Shown: positions 1 to 12,195, counted from the first letter of the stretch. The stretch is DNA of 64,000 bases from Macrophomina tecta (GCA_024180945.1 JAKSGN010000043.1:2356001-2420000); one strand, 5' to 3'. The notes: generated from the letters alone by a model not told the origin. A program made the numbers and translations.

Positions 1-22
1 CATGCGGGAACGAATGAACATT

Positions 23-1630
23 TTAGTACGCATCACCCCAGTCCACGTCGCCGACCTCATCGCCTTCCTCGAGCGGGGACCTGAGACCCATCTTCTTCTC
101 GTCACGCCGCCGCTGCTTGCGCTCCTTCTTGGTGACCAGGTGCGGCGTGACAGGCGTGATGGGCGTGTACGGCATGTAGGGGCTGTAGGGCGTCATGGGG
201 ACACCGGTGGCGGGCGTGCGCAGACCGCCGCCCTGGCGCGGGGAGATGAGGTCGCGGGCGCGGTTGCGGGCCTCGACGACGGTGGTCTTGGTGGAGGGCA
301 GCTGGGCTGAGTCGGGGACCATGTTGCGCAAGGGCAGGGTGGAGGTGGACGAGGCGGCGGCCGAGGCCCCGCGCGGGGGAGGGGGCAGGTCGTGGGTGCG
401 GATGGCCGGGGGCGGGCCCGAGGGGTAGGCGTCGGCGGCGCGCATGGCGATGTCGATGGTGTTGCTGCCGTTGCTGGGGTGCGGCGAGTGGTAGGAGCGG
501 GAGTCCGAGGCGCTGCGCTGCGGGTTGGGACGCGGCAGCGGGTGCGGGCGCTCGAGGTCCTCGTAGCGGAAGGGGCCGAGCGAGTCGGAGGTGCCGGGCG
601 TCGTGGGCGTCGGGGCGGTGGTGGCGGACGGCGGGGAGGGCGGCGGGCCTGGGTTGTAGAAGCGCGGGGACAGCGGTGTGCGGGCTTCCTCGTCGTCGCC
701 ACCGCTGCCGGGGTACCGTGCGATGGGGCCGCTAATGCGAAGGTTGCGGATGCTGCGGCGGGATTTGCTGCCGGTGGAGCCAATTGATGCGGTGCGGTCC
801 TTCTTCGAGAGGATACCGCGGGGCGATGAAGGTTGCTGGCTGGAAGGCGGCGGTAGGCCGGGGTAGTTGTGGCGACGGGCGGCGGCCATGGGGCTCTCTG
901 GAGGATAGATGGCGCGGACAGGGCTGCGAGGACTGGCCGGCGAGATTGGACTGGCGGCATGCTGGCCGCTGGGGACACGAAGGGAGGCGGCGGTATCAAT
1001 CATGGGCGGGCGGCCCTTCTGCTGGACGGGATAGTGGGCCTCGTCCTCCTCGTCGGGGTATTCCTGGATCTCTTCGGCGGAGGAGCGAGCGGCCTTCTTG
1101 TGTCTCTCCTCGTCGTGCTCCATGACGGCGGCGTACAGGCGTTCCATCTCCTTCTGCCTTTCCTCCTGCTGGCTCTTCAAGAAATTCTGGTCGAAAGAGT
1201 TCATGCTCTGGCAGCTGGGGCTGATGGGGCTGGTGGGCACGCTTTGCTGCTGGCGCTCGGCAATGCTGGTCTGGCTCCTCTTGAAGGCGTGCTTGAGCTT
1301 GCTGGGGCTCAGTGGAGAGCGCCATCCTCGCGCGGGCGAGACGGGGGTCATCTCGAAGCCATTGGCCTTGGCGACGTCGACCCTCTCGGTGACGGTGCGA
1401 CGCATCTTGCGTCCGTAGGTGAGCAGGGCGGTGCCGATGACGAGGACACAGAAAATGTAAGCACCAATGATGCCGCAGATCTGGGCGGGCAGATAGGCCT
1501 TGTCGCGGAGGGCACCCTCAGCTCCAGGGGCGGGGTTTTTGTCGAAGTCGACGTCGAAGTGTCCTGGGGCGGCGAGGGCTGGGGTGAAAAAGGCTGCTCC
1601 GAGGGCTGCGAGGGCTCGTGGAGCTCGCAT
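23..1630 (-). CDS. Secreted/single-pass membrane protein with long Ser/Pro-rich cytoplasmic tail
   Basis: A single uninterrupted reading frame of 535 codons starts at an ATG on the minus strand and ends at TAA. Residues 1-20 form a signal peptide (hydrophobic Ala/Leu core, likely cleavage after PALA). A short lumenal segment follows, then one transmembrane helix at about residues 51-70 (core IIGAYIFCVLVIGTALL) and a basic stop-transfer patch (RKMRR). The remaining 460 residues are low-complexity and rich in Ser, Pro and Arg, with many SP/TP dipeptides that could be phosphorylation sites, and a very basic patch near the C terminus (KKERKQRRRDEKK). This architecture is common among uncharacterised fungal membrane proteins and resembles surface sensors or scaffolds, but I recognise no named family. 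A TATA-like site lies about 135 bp upstream. The gene is very likely real; its function is unknown. Confidence 0.8.
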   Translation of the reverse strand: MRAPRALAALGAAFFTPALAAPGHFDVDFDKNPAPGAEGALRDKAYLPAQICGIIGAYIFCVLVIGTALLTYGRKMRRTVTERVDVAKANGFEMTPVSPARGWRSPLSPSKLKHAFKRSQTSIAERQQQSVPTSPISPSCQSMNSFDQNFLKSQQEERQKEMERLYAAVMEHDEERHKKAARSSAEEIQEYPDEEDEAHYPVQQKGRPPMIDTAASLRVPSGQHAASPISPASPRSPVRAIYPPESPMAAARRHNYPGLPPPSSQQPSSPRGILSKKDRTASIGSTGSKSRRSIRNLRISGPIARYPGSGGDDEEARTPLSPRFYNPGPPPSPPSATTAPTPTTPGTSDSLGPFRYEDLERPHPLPRPNPQRSASDSRSYHSPHPSNGSNTIDIAMRAADAYPSGPPPAIRTHDLPPPPRGASAAASSTSTLPLRNMVPDSAQLPSTKTTVVEARNRARDLISPRQGGGLRTPATGVPMTPYSPYMPYTPITPVTPHLVTKKERKQRRRDEKKMGLRSPLEEGDEVGDVDWGDAY

Positions 1631-2487
1631 GGTCTTGTAGGTCAGGCTGCCGGGGCACAGGAGCTATGGCAGGAGTCGCGACGTTGATGCGACAATATGA
1701 AGGCCGCGCCGGACGCTCGGGGTAATGCGACGGTCCACATGGTGTGCTGCACGACAGCGATGTGAGTATATATCGGGCTGGGGCGGACGGGCGGTGGTGG
1801 TGAGCGCTCGGCCAGTGAGGCGGCGGCACCGCGTTCGCGCGCCCTCATTGGCGGCGCAGCGGGCGGCGGGCGGGCTGTAAGCGCCCGCCCATGCTCTTCA
1901 CGCCCTGGGCCATCGCGCCACGCCTGCCTGCACCGCGCGGTGATGTGTTCCTGAGCTGCATGCGCGTGCAGGATCCGTGTGAAAGCGGCGTGCCCTTCCG
2001 CTCGACCCCGCTGTCAGCACGGCGCCGTGTGTGCGCCGTCGCCCAGCAGGCGCAGAGCTGGGTGCAGAGCAGCTGGGAAACGCAGCGGGAAACGCACCGT
2101 CGAGGGCCGCTGGACTAGGCCGCAACAGGCAGCGTGACGGCCGACAGCTAAGCGCCCGCCTTTTGCGCCGCCGCCCAATCAGCAGCCGGCTCCCCTGCCT
2201 CTCTGTGCCACCGCACCGCCGCCCGGCCGCTTTCCCGGCCTGCCTGCACGCCCCAGAGTTACCACCACCCTTCTCCGTCCCCCGCGCCAGCCAGACGCCT
2301 GCATCTGAGAAAGTCACGAGCATCTCCGTCGGTGCCTGCGCCCGACTCATTCATCACATCGCTTGCACATTTCTCCTTTAAGACCACCTCGTCATAGCAT
2401 CACAGCCCAACGCCAATCGGCTGAGTACAGCTGACGGCTGTCCGGCCGAGCAGCTTCCCGTCTGTGCTTCGCCATCCTCGCTTCTCT
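1631..2487. other. Intergenic, promoter side of the membrane protein gene and 3' side of the RraA-like gene
   Basis: GC-rich stretch between two minus-strand genes. Open frames occur on both strands but show no protein-like pattern. Apart from the TATA-like element I see nothing specific. Confidence 0.5.
1767..1773 (-). promoter_or_regulatory. TATA-like element upstream of the membrane protein gene
   Basis: The stretch TATATAT lies about 135 bp upstream of the ATG of the minus-strand gene at 23-1630, a plausible distance for a fungal core promoter. This is positional inference only. Confidence 0.3.
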
Positions 2488-3640
2488 TCATTGGCCTCGG
2501 TGCTTTGCAAACGCCTCCTTCACCGTTCCACCAGCTAGCACATCCGCCATGCATTTCTCGTCCGCTTCCGTCAGCTTGGGGATGAGCTCGAGCACCGCGT
2601 CAATCTTGTCCTTTGGGACCACCACTGCGCTGTTCTCCGCCGGGTCGAGCATCACTATGTCTCCCTGCAGCGCTTGTCAGCCGTCCTGAGCTGCCAGCAA
2701 TAACATGTGTTGCCGGCGCGTTCGGCTTGGGATGCGAACTGCGGTTTGATCGTCGTGCTCGATGGCGAATGACAGCCAAGCGAGAGGCAGTGCAATCAAA
2801 TCACACAGTAAGCACCGGCCAGGGCGAGAAAAGACAGCACTCACCGACACGACCGTCACGTCGCCAATGTCGACCGGATATCCAACTGCGTAAGCCTTCG
2901 TCTGGCCGCCCGCACCCACGCTGCTCGTTCCCTTGCTCCAGACGGGGATCTTCAGTCCTCTGAGCGTTTCAAGATCCCGCACCCTTCCAGAGACCAACAA
3001 GCCCTTGGCCCCGAGCTGCTCCATGCGCACGCCATTGATGCCGCCAACCACCGCGCACGCCTGTCCTTCGGGCTGTGACAGGACCACGATTGTCTCCGGG
3101 TTGACGAGGTCTGCGTATGGTGTACCCGGCGCAATCTTGCTAGCGTTCTTATCGGCCGGCTCCCTCAGGTTGGGCTCTTCGCCAATGGGCTTGGGAAACG
3201 AGCCGGTGCTCTTGGGGGCGAAGTGGACGGTGCTGGCTGGCGCAACCACGCGGGTGCCTCCGGTCTTGAGCGGACCTATCCGATCAGAGCGTCAGCACTT
3301 GCGAGAAGCTGAGCCTATGGGAGTGCCCAAGATAGATGACGAAGGTGCTAACGGAGTTGCTGAATCTACCTATGTCTGGAATGAAGCCCGCGCCGGGAAC
3401 GTCGAGCTTGAGCAGTGCGTCAGAGACCTATCAAATGCAGTTCAGTAGCTGTGCGACTAATCGGCAGCCCTCAACGTGTGCGAAGATTGCTGAGGGGCGG
3501 CGTCGAGAGCTCCTGGGTGCAATTGAGGGGCTGAGCAGCCTATCTGGCAGACCTACATCGCAGGCACTGTACTTGGACAGCAGGTCCAGCTTGGCGGATG
3601 ACATTGCGAAAGGATTCAGACGCCTCAGTGTGGCAAACAT
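2488..3640 (-). CDS. RraA-family protein, 4-hydroxy-4-methyl-2-oxoglutarate aldolase-like
   Basis: Four exons on the minus strand: 3557-3640, 3370-3427, 2845-3275 and 2488-2664. Introns are GT-AG and the frames join exactly to give 249 residues. The mature part begins SSAKLDLLSKYSACDVSDAL, typical of the RraA/HMG-aldolase fold (dimethylmenaquinone methyltransferase-like domain). The core contains GGINGVRMEQLGAKGLLVSGRVRD, whose Arg-Asp pair matches the family's metal and substrate site; then a segment ending GYPVDIGDVTVV and the terminal GDIVMLD strand with a helical tail. Members cleave pyruvate-containing acids such as HMG or oxaloacetate using a divalent metal; the fungal substrate is not known. 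The first ATG adds 12 residues (MFATLRRLNPFA), possibly a weak mitochondrial presequence; the second ATG at 3604 is an equally good start. Length is normal for fungal members. Confidence 0.85.
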
Positions 3641-4700
3641 TTGGAGAATAGAGATGAATGAGGGTTGTTGGATGCGAGCGGGAGGCTTCCGTCAAGGTGT
3701 TGAGCTGTCGCGGAAGGGTCCGATGACGCATGCGGGGAAAGTCGGGCTTCGCTTGGAATTCCAGCCAGGGCAACTTTGCCGCCGCCCCTCCGTCCGATCT
3801 GACCAAAACACTCTCATCATTCAGCTTGGGGGATTGTTTAATCCGAGCAACCCATCGACTGCGTACACGTGACTGCAAGTTTTCTAGAGGCGGCTCTCAT
3901 GGTTGATTGACGGTCGCTGCTCATTTTCTCCCCCAAATTGGGACTCCCGCTGGCAGCCTTCGATCATCAGACATGCTCGTGAACAGCAGCCTGGACCAAC
4001 CCACATTCAGAGGACTGCACGGCCCCAGACAACTTAAAGCAACATAACAAGCTACACAGTTCTAAATCCAATTGGCCACCGACTTTGCTGTTCTAGTCCA
4101 GCAAGGTGCACGCTCGATTATTGGCTGCGTTGATGAGAACCGGAATGGGTAGGTTATGCCCGTAAGAGGGATGGCAAAATCTTGAATTCCTAAATTTGCG
4201 CCCTCCGAACTACAAACCCGCTTTAGAAGGCAGCCCAAGTCTCTTAAGAGTAGCTCAGCACTCCCATGCCTCGTGTGAGTGCGCTCATGGGTGTTTCTTG
4301 AGGCAGTAAAGCCTACAGGTTCGACATTTGCTAAGGTAGTGTTTCGTCCGGTTGCTGAACGAAATCTCCAAATGCTCTGGGAAGAAACTGAATCTGGAGA
4401 GCCGAGTAATCGGCATTTTACGTGCAGTCGAAGCGATAAGGGCGCGCGCATGTGCTCATCCATCCATACGTTGAGGTGTGATCCCAGCTCGATGAGCCCA
4501 AGCGGGGCCCCGATGATGCGATCGAAATCCCACCTTAGAGAACAACCTTCGACGAGATTTTCTGCAAAGATGCGCAGAGGTCGCCGCGAAGCAGAGATGA
4601 GCTTGCAAGTGTATAAATTATTTTGCTGCCACCCTTTCATCTAGTGTTATCGTATCACAGCCGTCCGACCCTGCCACTCCACTCCCGACCAAACCGAGCG
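3641..4700. other. Divergent intergenic region between RraA-like and MFS genes
   Basis: About 1.06 kb separating two divergently transcribed genes, so it should carry both promoters. A 192-codon frame on the minus strand (4062-4640) lacks protein-like character. A TATA-like site near 4612 serves the MFS gene. Confidence 0.5.
4612..4620 (+). promoter_or_regulatory. TATA-like element upstream of the MFS transporter
   Basis: TATAAATTA lies about 80 bp upstream of the ATG at 4701. It is a good match to the TATA consensus at a plausible distance. Confidence 0.4.
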
Positions 4701-6591
4701 ATGGGAATCAGCCAGGAGAAAGATGTGTCCCAAGCCGTGGTACATGAACCAGGTCGAACTTGCAGCTTGACAGACGAGCGAATTGCCGAAAATGAGACGG
4801 AGGGTGTATGGATTCGCCTCATGACCTGGATCCAATGGTACCCCAAGAACATGCCCAGCCTTGAGAAGAAGCTTGTTCTGAGGCTCGATTTGTCGATTCT
4901 CATCTTTGGTTGCCTGTCTTTCTTTACAAAGTATTTGGACCAGCAATCAATAACAAACGCCTACGTCTCGTGAGTCCCGCATGCCCTCAAGTTCCCCATC
5001 CGGGCACTGCTTATTCAACCGTCAGTGGAATGAAGGAAGACCTACACCTCCATGGCAATCAATTGAACTATATCACAATCGTCTTCTGGGCCTCCTACTG
5101 CACTTCCATGATCCCAGCATGCTACTACCTCACCCGGTACCCCGTCAATCTGGTCCTACCTACCCTTGAAATCGGATGGGGTCTCGCAACCTTCGGCCTG
5201 GCATGGGCGCAAAATGTGGACACCGTCTATGCGATGCGCTTCCTTGTTGGCCTCTTTGAGAGCTGCAGCTTCACCGGCGTCATTTTTGTTATTGGATCTT
5301 GGTATAGACCAAGCGAGGTAGGCCGACGGGTTGCCCTGTTTTTCATAGCCAGTCCTTTGGGTACCATGTTCGCCGGCTATCTCCAAGCTGCCGCGTACAC
5401 CAACCTCAACGGCGCGCATGGACTCGCTGGTTGGCGCTGGCTTTTCACCGTCGACACCATCATCACAATCCCCATCTCCATACTGTAAGAGCTCACCCAT
5501 CCGTCCCCAGCTCCAACCATTCCCTTCACAGCTAACCAATGCTTCTCCGTTCAACAGCGGCTTTTTCATCTTCCCCGACGTCCCATCCCGCAGCAAACCC
5601 CGCCTCCTTACCCCCGCACAACATACCCTCGCCCAGAAACGCCTCACCGGCGTGACCGCGCCCGTTCAGCTCAAAGTCAGCCGCGACATCTTCCGCCGCG
5701 TCTTCGGGCGCTGGCATTGGTACCTCTTCGTCCTCCAGTGGACGCTGATGGACCAGAACTTCCAGCCGTACTCGACGCCCTTCAGCCTGTACCTCAAAGC
5801 CAAGTCACCAGAAATCGTAAGCATCCTTCCCAAAACGCCATTCTCCTACCTGCCAACCCCCCCCCCCCCCCAAAAAAAAAAAAAAAAACAGAGAAGAAAA
5901 ATGCTTGACATCCTCATTTAACATTGGTGAACAGTATTCTGTCTCCCGCGTAAACACACTTCCCACTAACGCCACCGCCGTCTCCGTCGTCTCGGCTCTC
6001 ATCTTCGGCACCCTCGCCGACAAGCTAGGTGGCCGCTTCTGGATCCCGTCACTTATCGTGCGTTTGCATCCTCTTTCTCTGAAAAGAAAAAAGGTGAAAA
6101 AAAAAAGTCAAGACTATCTAACCACTCGCGCTGCCAGGTCTCCATCCCCGTGCTCGTCGGCGTCGCCCTCCTCGTCGCCTGGGACATCAGCGAACCAGGC
6201 CGGCTCGCCGCCTTCATCATCGTCGGCTTCGAGGGCGCCGTCAGCCCGCTGACCATGGGCTGGGCGACCGTCACCATGGCTGGCGACGCCGAGGAGCGCG
6301 CCGTCGTCACCGCGAGCATGAACGCCATCGGCCAGGCCATCGCCGCGTGGTAAGTCTGGCCTCACTAGCCGCACTTTTTGAAAATATGGATGTGATGCTG
6401 ATGTGGGTGTTCCGCCTTTGTTACACAGGTCACAGTTGCTGCAGTTCCCTGCCGTCGAGGCGCCGAGGTTTGGGAAGGGGTTCGCGTCGGTGTTGGGGAC
6501 GGTGGTGGGGCAGGTGGTCGTTGCGGGGGCGATTGCGGTGCTGGGCTATAGGGATAAGCGGAGGAAGAGGAGGAGCATGGTGGAGGTTTGA
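4701..6591 (+). CDS. Major facilitator transporter, Liz1/Fen2-Dal5 (anion:cation symporter) family
   Basis: Six exons: 4701-4969, 5026-5484, 5558-5816, 5935-6057, 6138-6349 and 6429-6591. Together they give 494 residues in continuous frame, with GT-AG introns of 56-118 nt. The cytoplasmic N-terminus leads into the family signature around the first helix: KLVLRLDLSILIFGCLSFFT, then KYLDQQSITNAYVSGMKEDL. This closely resembles fungal pantothenate (Liz1/Fen2) and allantoate (Dal5) permeases. About 12 hydrophobic helices follow, including MRFLVGLFESCSFTGVIFVI and the WRWLF motif before the central loop. Plasma-membrane uptake of an organic anion, perhaps pantothenate or another carboxylate, is the likely role; substrate cannot be told from sequence. 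The fourth residue of the usual D-R motif after helix 1 is Q here (LDQQS rather than LDR). Intron 3 contains back-to-back C15 and A17 runs. Confidence 0.9.
5857..5888. repeat. C15-A17 homopolymer block inside an intron
   Basis: Fifteen C residues (5857-5871) directly followed by seventeen A residues (5872-5888), within intron 3 of the MFS gene. This is prone to slippage and to sequencing-length error; it does not affect coding. Confidence 0.9.
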
Positions 6592-7968
6592 TTTGGCTTC
6601 TGGGACGCGGCAGTTCAAGAGGATGGATTCGGTTTCGCCCGTCCGACCACTTCCATGTCCAATATGTAATCGTTAATGCACTCCAGAGCTTCGATGCTCA
6701 GCTTTTCAGCATGGCGGAGCTGATAAATAGAGGTTTTGGAGGAAGGGCGTGGGGGAGGAGGGGGTCTTCGGAAGATGAGGTTATGACTATACGGTATTCT
6801 ACATCCGCTGTGGGTTTGGTGAAACTGCCGCATCTCAATCTTTGCAGACATCTGAATTTGCGCTAGTTCGGACATCTTCGTGGCATGATAAGAGTCAGAA
6901 GACTGTTCTGATCACGTCAAGGAGGCATGGGTCGTCAATTCCCTCCCATGGACTCAGAGGTTGAGAGCGGATGGAGCCAAGTAGTGTGAGTTTGCCGTAT
7001 GCTGAGCTGCATTCAATGATGCGCCAGAGATTGAATTGAATCTGTTCAACTTAGGCCCTACTTCACACGCCCCTGCAATAACCCACGCCGATTGGACTCT
7101 GCGGAAGAGACCTTCATCGATGATTCAGCGCGCTCCTTTCTCTGACCTTAAAAGCTGTAAGTAAACCTCACAGAAAAAGGAATTCTGGCAGCGTCAAGAT
7201 CTCTTGGTAAGTACCATAACATCAACGGATGAGCCTATATTGTCTCTTCATAGAGTATGGAGGTGAATTTAGATCTGGACCGCTTTCACACAAAGTAGGT
7301 TTCGCAAGGTTTCCCAATCAGTGAACCCGTTTTCACAAAGCAATGAAGCCGAAACTTTTCCCCCTGCCATATGCGGAGATTCCAATTATCTGGTTCTGCC
7401 ATTCTTCCAGCTCGCGTCTGCTTCATGGGCGAGCCCAAAACATGAAGTTAGCTATGTGGTTTTATCTAGAAACGGGAATTTCCTCCCCCCTCCGCTTGTG
7501 GGAACTCTTCTCAGATAGTCGAACGCTAGCGCTAACGCGCCCTTACACCTGTAGAGACACATTCAGATTCTGGACTGTTGACATAAGTGCATGCTCACGC
7601 CTTCCTCTTTCTCCTCTGCCATTGGTGGCGCGCGGTCAATTAATACTTCGCCGGGCTTAAACATGAACGAAGATACTATGGCAATATCTTACTCATTCCA
7701 CGTGGGACTACTGCAAATTATTGCTTTCACCGCGAACACATACTCACATGGGATGTTAAAGCAGCGTCCAAGCAACCAGTTGGTCCCAGGAATTCAGGAA
7801 GAATGACGGCACTCCCGTCCTGGCAACTGCTGCGCTCCACAAATGTACTTTTCCCTGCTGCGCCGATAGTCTCAAAACCTACCTAGAGCCCATCAGCGTA
7901 AGTATACTACGCAGCCATGCAGCCAGAACACGAGATCGACGACAGATCTGCATGGTCCACTGTACACC

Positions 7969-8060
7969 CTGCCGATCCTCCTGTAAGACACTGCCTCAGG
8001 TCGATCGCAGTGGATCTATATGTGCCCTTACATATACACTGAGCACCTCATGGCATTCAT
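7969..8060. repeat. Diverged direct repeat, copy 1
   Basis: This copy shares, in the same order and near-identical spacing, the blocks CTGCCGATCC, CGATC, AGTGGATC and GAGCACCTCAT with copy 2 at 8635-8730. The first and last blocks are 72 nt apart here and 77 nt apart in copy 2. The DNA between is clearly diverged. It may be a decayed duplication or a fragment of an old dispersed repeat. Confidence 0.4.
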
Positions 8061-8634
8061 TACAACAACATCGAGGCCTGTCACAGTATGCCTTGACAGA
8101 TCGTTTTACCGTCGTTTCTGGAGCCACTCGCGAGGCGGCGTCGCAGCATACGCTGCATAGCCACGCCACAGGCGTCATCGTGAGAGGACCCTCCTTTTCT
8201 CTATTTCATGATAGCCAGTAGGATAGATCTGCATGCAATCTATCAATCACTTCCTCCAGTGGGCGCAGGGATACAGCCTAAATTCTACCTCCTACTGCAA
8301 TAGCTCCGTAGGCATTACAGCGCTCCTGCTGAAACAGGAAACTATAACTTAAGCCTGTCTTCTTTCTTCCAAGCACAATGGGCCATTAGGCTCTACGATG
8401 ATAAATATCACTGAAGCGCACCGGGGGAGTTGAAGCAATCATGTGGAGTAGACCGAGGAGAAGGACATCGGCCACATCGACATCACTGCTTCAACTCCAC
8501 TGATAACGGCAACGTTAGTGCTACAGATCGTAAACAATTCCCGCATTTCTTTTCTCAATGCAGCGGGGTCAAACTGAGAGCGCTGCGAAAACAAACTGGT
8601 GAGCAATCACGACAGCCATCGCAGCCCGTGCGGA

Positions 8635-8730
8635 CTGCCGATCCCACATTAAGGTACGTTCGACGCCGATCACAAGTGGATCAGCATCGGTCCCTTTCTA
8701 CTCCATCCACCGAGCACCTCATCCCTTCCA
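8635..8730. repeat. Diverged direct repeat, copy 2
   Basis: Second copy of the segment at 7969-8060, carrying the same ordered blocks (CTGCCGATCC at 8635, AGTGGATC, GAGCACCTCAT at 8712). The copies lie about 666 bp apart, start to start. Confidence 0.4.
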
Positions 8731-11700
8731 TCACAGCGCCTTTTTTGGCTTGCCACGGCTCTGCCACGAGCAGGATCTTCGGTCATCCTACTCTTCTTCC
8801 CTGGAAAGGCCGCTCACACCAAGCGCTCGTCAGGAGGGCGGCCAAGCCAGGCGATCTCTTCTGGGCGGTCTGCCTCTTCCCTCTCTATAAGTCGCCATCT
8901 TCCGCGAGGCAAGAAAGGCGTGCAGATGACGGTCCCGTCGATCCTGCCCTTCCAGGCGGGCCGTGAATCAATCCTACCCCGTTCTTGGCCGGGCGCCTGC
9001 CCGCCCCACTTCTCCGACACCATCTCTTGCGACACCATGACTCCGCGCAAGAGCCTGACTCACTTTCGCCCCCACCCACCCACCACACGGCCTGCCAGGA
9101 AGCACAGAGACTACGCCAGGGGAGGGGAGGGAGAGAGGGAGGGAGCGCGCTTGCCGTCGTCACTGCAGATCTGCGAGGGTGAAGGGAAGAAGAGCGCGTA
9201 GCTCCTCGAAGGGTGCTCGCCCGCAAGCTCCGTGGCTACTGGGCAAACCGGGCCGGAGTGCGTTGCCGATTCTACAGAGCGCCACCCGGACGCCAGCCAG
9301 GCTGGTGATCCCTCCGCTCGCCGAAATGCTTGTCCTCCCACCTTCCCGCCCCCGTCTCCTACCTTCTCTCTCCTCCATCTCGCTTGGCCCCGCTGCCCGT
9401 ATGGAGGACCGGATGCGCCCGATTCTCGGTGGGAAGACCCGTTTACGTGTGTGCGTGTGTGTGCGGCTAGCGCGGCGCTGCCATTGCTTGTACGCTGGGC
9501 GGATCGGCCGGTGGTCGTATGTGGTGAGGACATGGCCGGTCGTCAGGCGGGCTGCCGTCGGCGGCTTGCCCTGTTGATCACTCGCCTGCCAGCCGGCCTG
9601 CTGGCGGTGATAACGGCGCCGTGTGCCTGTGTCCGCGTCTCGGTCGCATCCATGGGTAGGGGGGCAGCCATGTGGCAAGTCAGGGCAAGGCGCGCAGCGT
9701 AGACTTTCCGCTTCGGCAGTGTTGCAGTTATTGGGAATCTCCGAGTCCATTATCCGTGGGGGATTGACGGCAAGCGATCGTTAGAGACCCCGGCTGGTGA
9801 TGATGGTAGCGGTCGTGGGTAGAGCGAGCAGGAGCCGCGCGTCTACGTGTGCGTTGTTATTTGCGGGGCTGCGCGTGTTTCCTTGCTGCGCTCTTTGTGG
9901 CGGGAAGTGCTTTGATGGGGATGGGCGTGGCGATCATACACTGCTTGATCAGAGGGGGTGGCTCCGCAAATTTTAAACATGAAGAACGGAGGAACGGGCT
10001 GATTGGGTAAGGAGCGGCTGCTGCTACGCTCCAGGCCGGGGTTGTTGAGGTGGAGATTGGCTCCGTGCCAGGGAATGTGAGGAGCGGTGTTGGTGGATGT
10101 CCTGGTTGCTGGTGTTGAGAATGGTGGGCCCCGGCGCCATCACGTAATGCATGATGACTGGCGTTCAGTAAATGCGCTGACACAGGCTGGAGTTGGGAGA
10201 GTGTACCTCATGGAGTTTTTATGGGGAGTGCTGGAACCACCGGCGTGCGTTTATGTTGAACAAGTATGGATGGGAGGCGGCTATGAGTTATTACGAAGTG
10301 GGCCGTTGACTTGAGAGTGCATGTGCAGTCCGAAGCCCGCCTGTAAGCTACGAGCGAGCCTTCGAACTGACGAGCATTACAATTCCGCACAGCAACGAGC
10401 TCTTCAACACTAGGAACACGCTTCGGTCCCCCATATAAAGAAATCAGACCTAAGTTAGGCTTCAGGTATGAAAACCACAACGCAAGCCCCAAGCCTATAT
10501 ACACATGCAGCTTCCGGTATAAGCAGATGAGGTGCATGAACTCGTAAATGAACGGTGAAGTTAATCGAGCCTTCATGAATGATGTGTGTCACTTCGATGA
10601 GCGTTATCGAGACACCAGATGTTTCCGCCTTCATCAATCAATCTTCACCCGCCAGCTCATGCTTTTCGGTATTCACCTGTGAGCCCATCCTCATGGAATT
10701 CGAGGCATTCATCTGAGGCAACTTTTTCAGTGCCGAGTGGAATCGGCGCTGGCTCCGCCCTCGAAACTAGGGATCCTGTGAATAGCAGACAAGCAGTTTG
10801 CAGAATGCGCAGCTATGGAGTTTGCTTGGTGCAGATGGCTTTGGTCAGTTGGAAGTTGTGCGACAACGCCAAGGTCCGGATAAATAGGCCGTGATGGCCT
10901 TGAGGGATGTAAGGATGGCCGGAGGGGAGGCCTTCGATCACGATTTCCAATACCTTTAGGAAATCTTCCTCCTAGTCAGCTCGCATCCCATATTGTCAAG
11001 ATCATGGCAGCTGAAAAAAGTGGCGGAGAATACGCCGAGTCGACGTTCTCGCTATACCCATGTCTTTTTGGTGTTCCGCTTAAACCGCCATCTACCGAGA
11101 TATCAGAGTCATGTTGATTTAAAGTGCTTCTTTCTGATACTTCTTGGGATTTCTAGACCACCCAAGGGCCCTTGTCCGAAGTAAAACCTAGAGTCTACCA
11201 GGCTCGTCCATCTACGGGCCTGCTGCCGTCTGATTCAAGGCGCTGGAAGCAAGAACCGGTGTAGAGGTGGATGACTCGAGTGCGCAGCACGTCATTCGCC
11301 AGGCGCTCCAAACCTTCAGCATCTCCTGCAGGCTAGAGACGAAACATTCCATCGGGTAGCTACAACATTGGCCGATGGGCCAGCAATCGGCAGACAGTAG
11401 AGTAAACAGAATGCCCGCAACCCCCCCCCCTCCCCCCTCTCTCCTCAAACTCCAGTCCATCGCTGCTTCTCACAACTAAAAACATATGAGCCGGGATGCA
11501 GCGCTCTAAGCTGCATCACAATTTCTCTTATTGCAAATACCCAAGCGAAGGGGAGGTCTGGAATCAGTCTGGGTGCCTCAGTCACACCGAAGGCTGGCCG
11601 AGGCCCCCCGTTTGCAAGAACCTCAATCCTTCTTCTGCTATGTAGCCGCTTCCCCCGATCCCGCGCCCCTCACTGCCGTCTCAGGTGTGCCGCTTGCCAT

Positions 11701-12195
11701 CTACTCGAGCGACCAGGATCCGGCACCCAAGAGCGCAACGACCAAAAGCAGCGGTCCCTTTCCAAATCGGTGCCTGCAAGGTCCCGAAAAGGGCATATCC
11801 CACACGGCATATAGCGGCCGGTGCGCGCGCCGATTGAATTTATGGCAAACGCCATATGTGTCCCAGCTGTCAGATTAGCCGTGGCCGAGAAACACCATGT
11901 GTGGCGTGCTTGCCGCGGGCGTCTCCACCTAAATGCACCAAGAACCAGGTTGGCAGAGGAAGAGAAAGCAAGCATGCAAGTAACAAGAGCGCGTGCAACG
12001 GAATGGCGGGAGATGATGCGGGACCCATCCTTCAAGGTCCGAACCCGTATTCCAAAAAGGTGCCTATATTTGGGCAATCATATACTCGGTTTTAGTGGCA
12101 GATGATCTGCGTTCGAAACAGTTGCTGCAGCTGCTTTGTTGATGCCATGTCTCAGGTCCAACACTGCTCAGGTTACCCACTCATTCTTTTCTCTC

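Noticed and set aside
193..999. 268-codon minus-strand frame inside the first gene
   Set aside because: Shadow of the real Ser/Pro-rich coding sequence in another frame.
4062..4640. 192-codon minus-strand frame between the RraA-like and MFS genes
   Set aside because: It occupies the divergent promoter region, has no recognisable domain, and overlaps the likely core promoter of the MFS gene.
8430..8966. 178-codon plus-strand frame
   Set aside because: It spans one copy of the diverged repeat and the composition is not protein-like.
9160..9750. Overlapping long frames on both strands near 9.2-9.7 kb
   Set aside because: The frames conflict, are dominated by Arg/Ser/Pro from GC-rich DNA and show no motifs.
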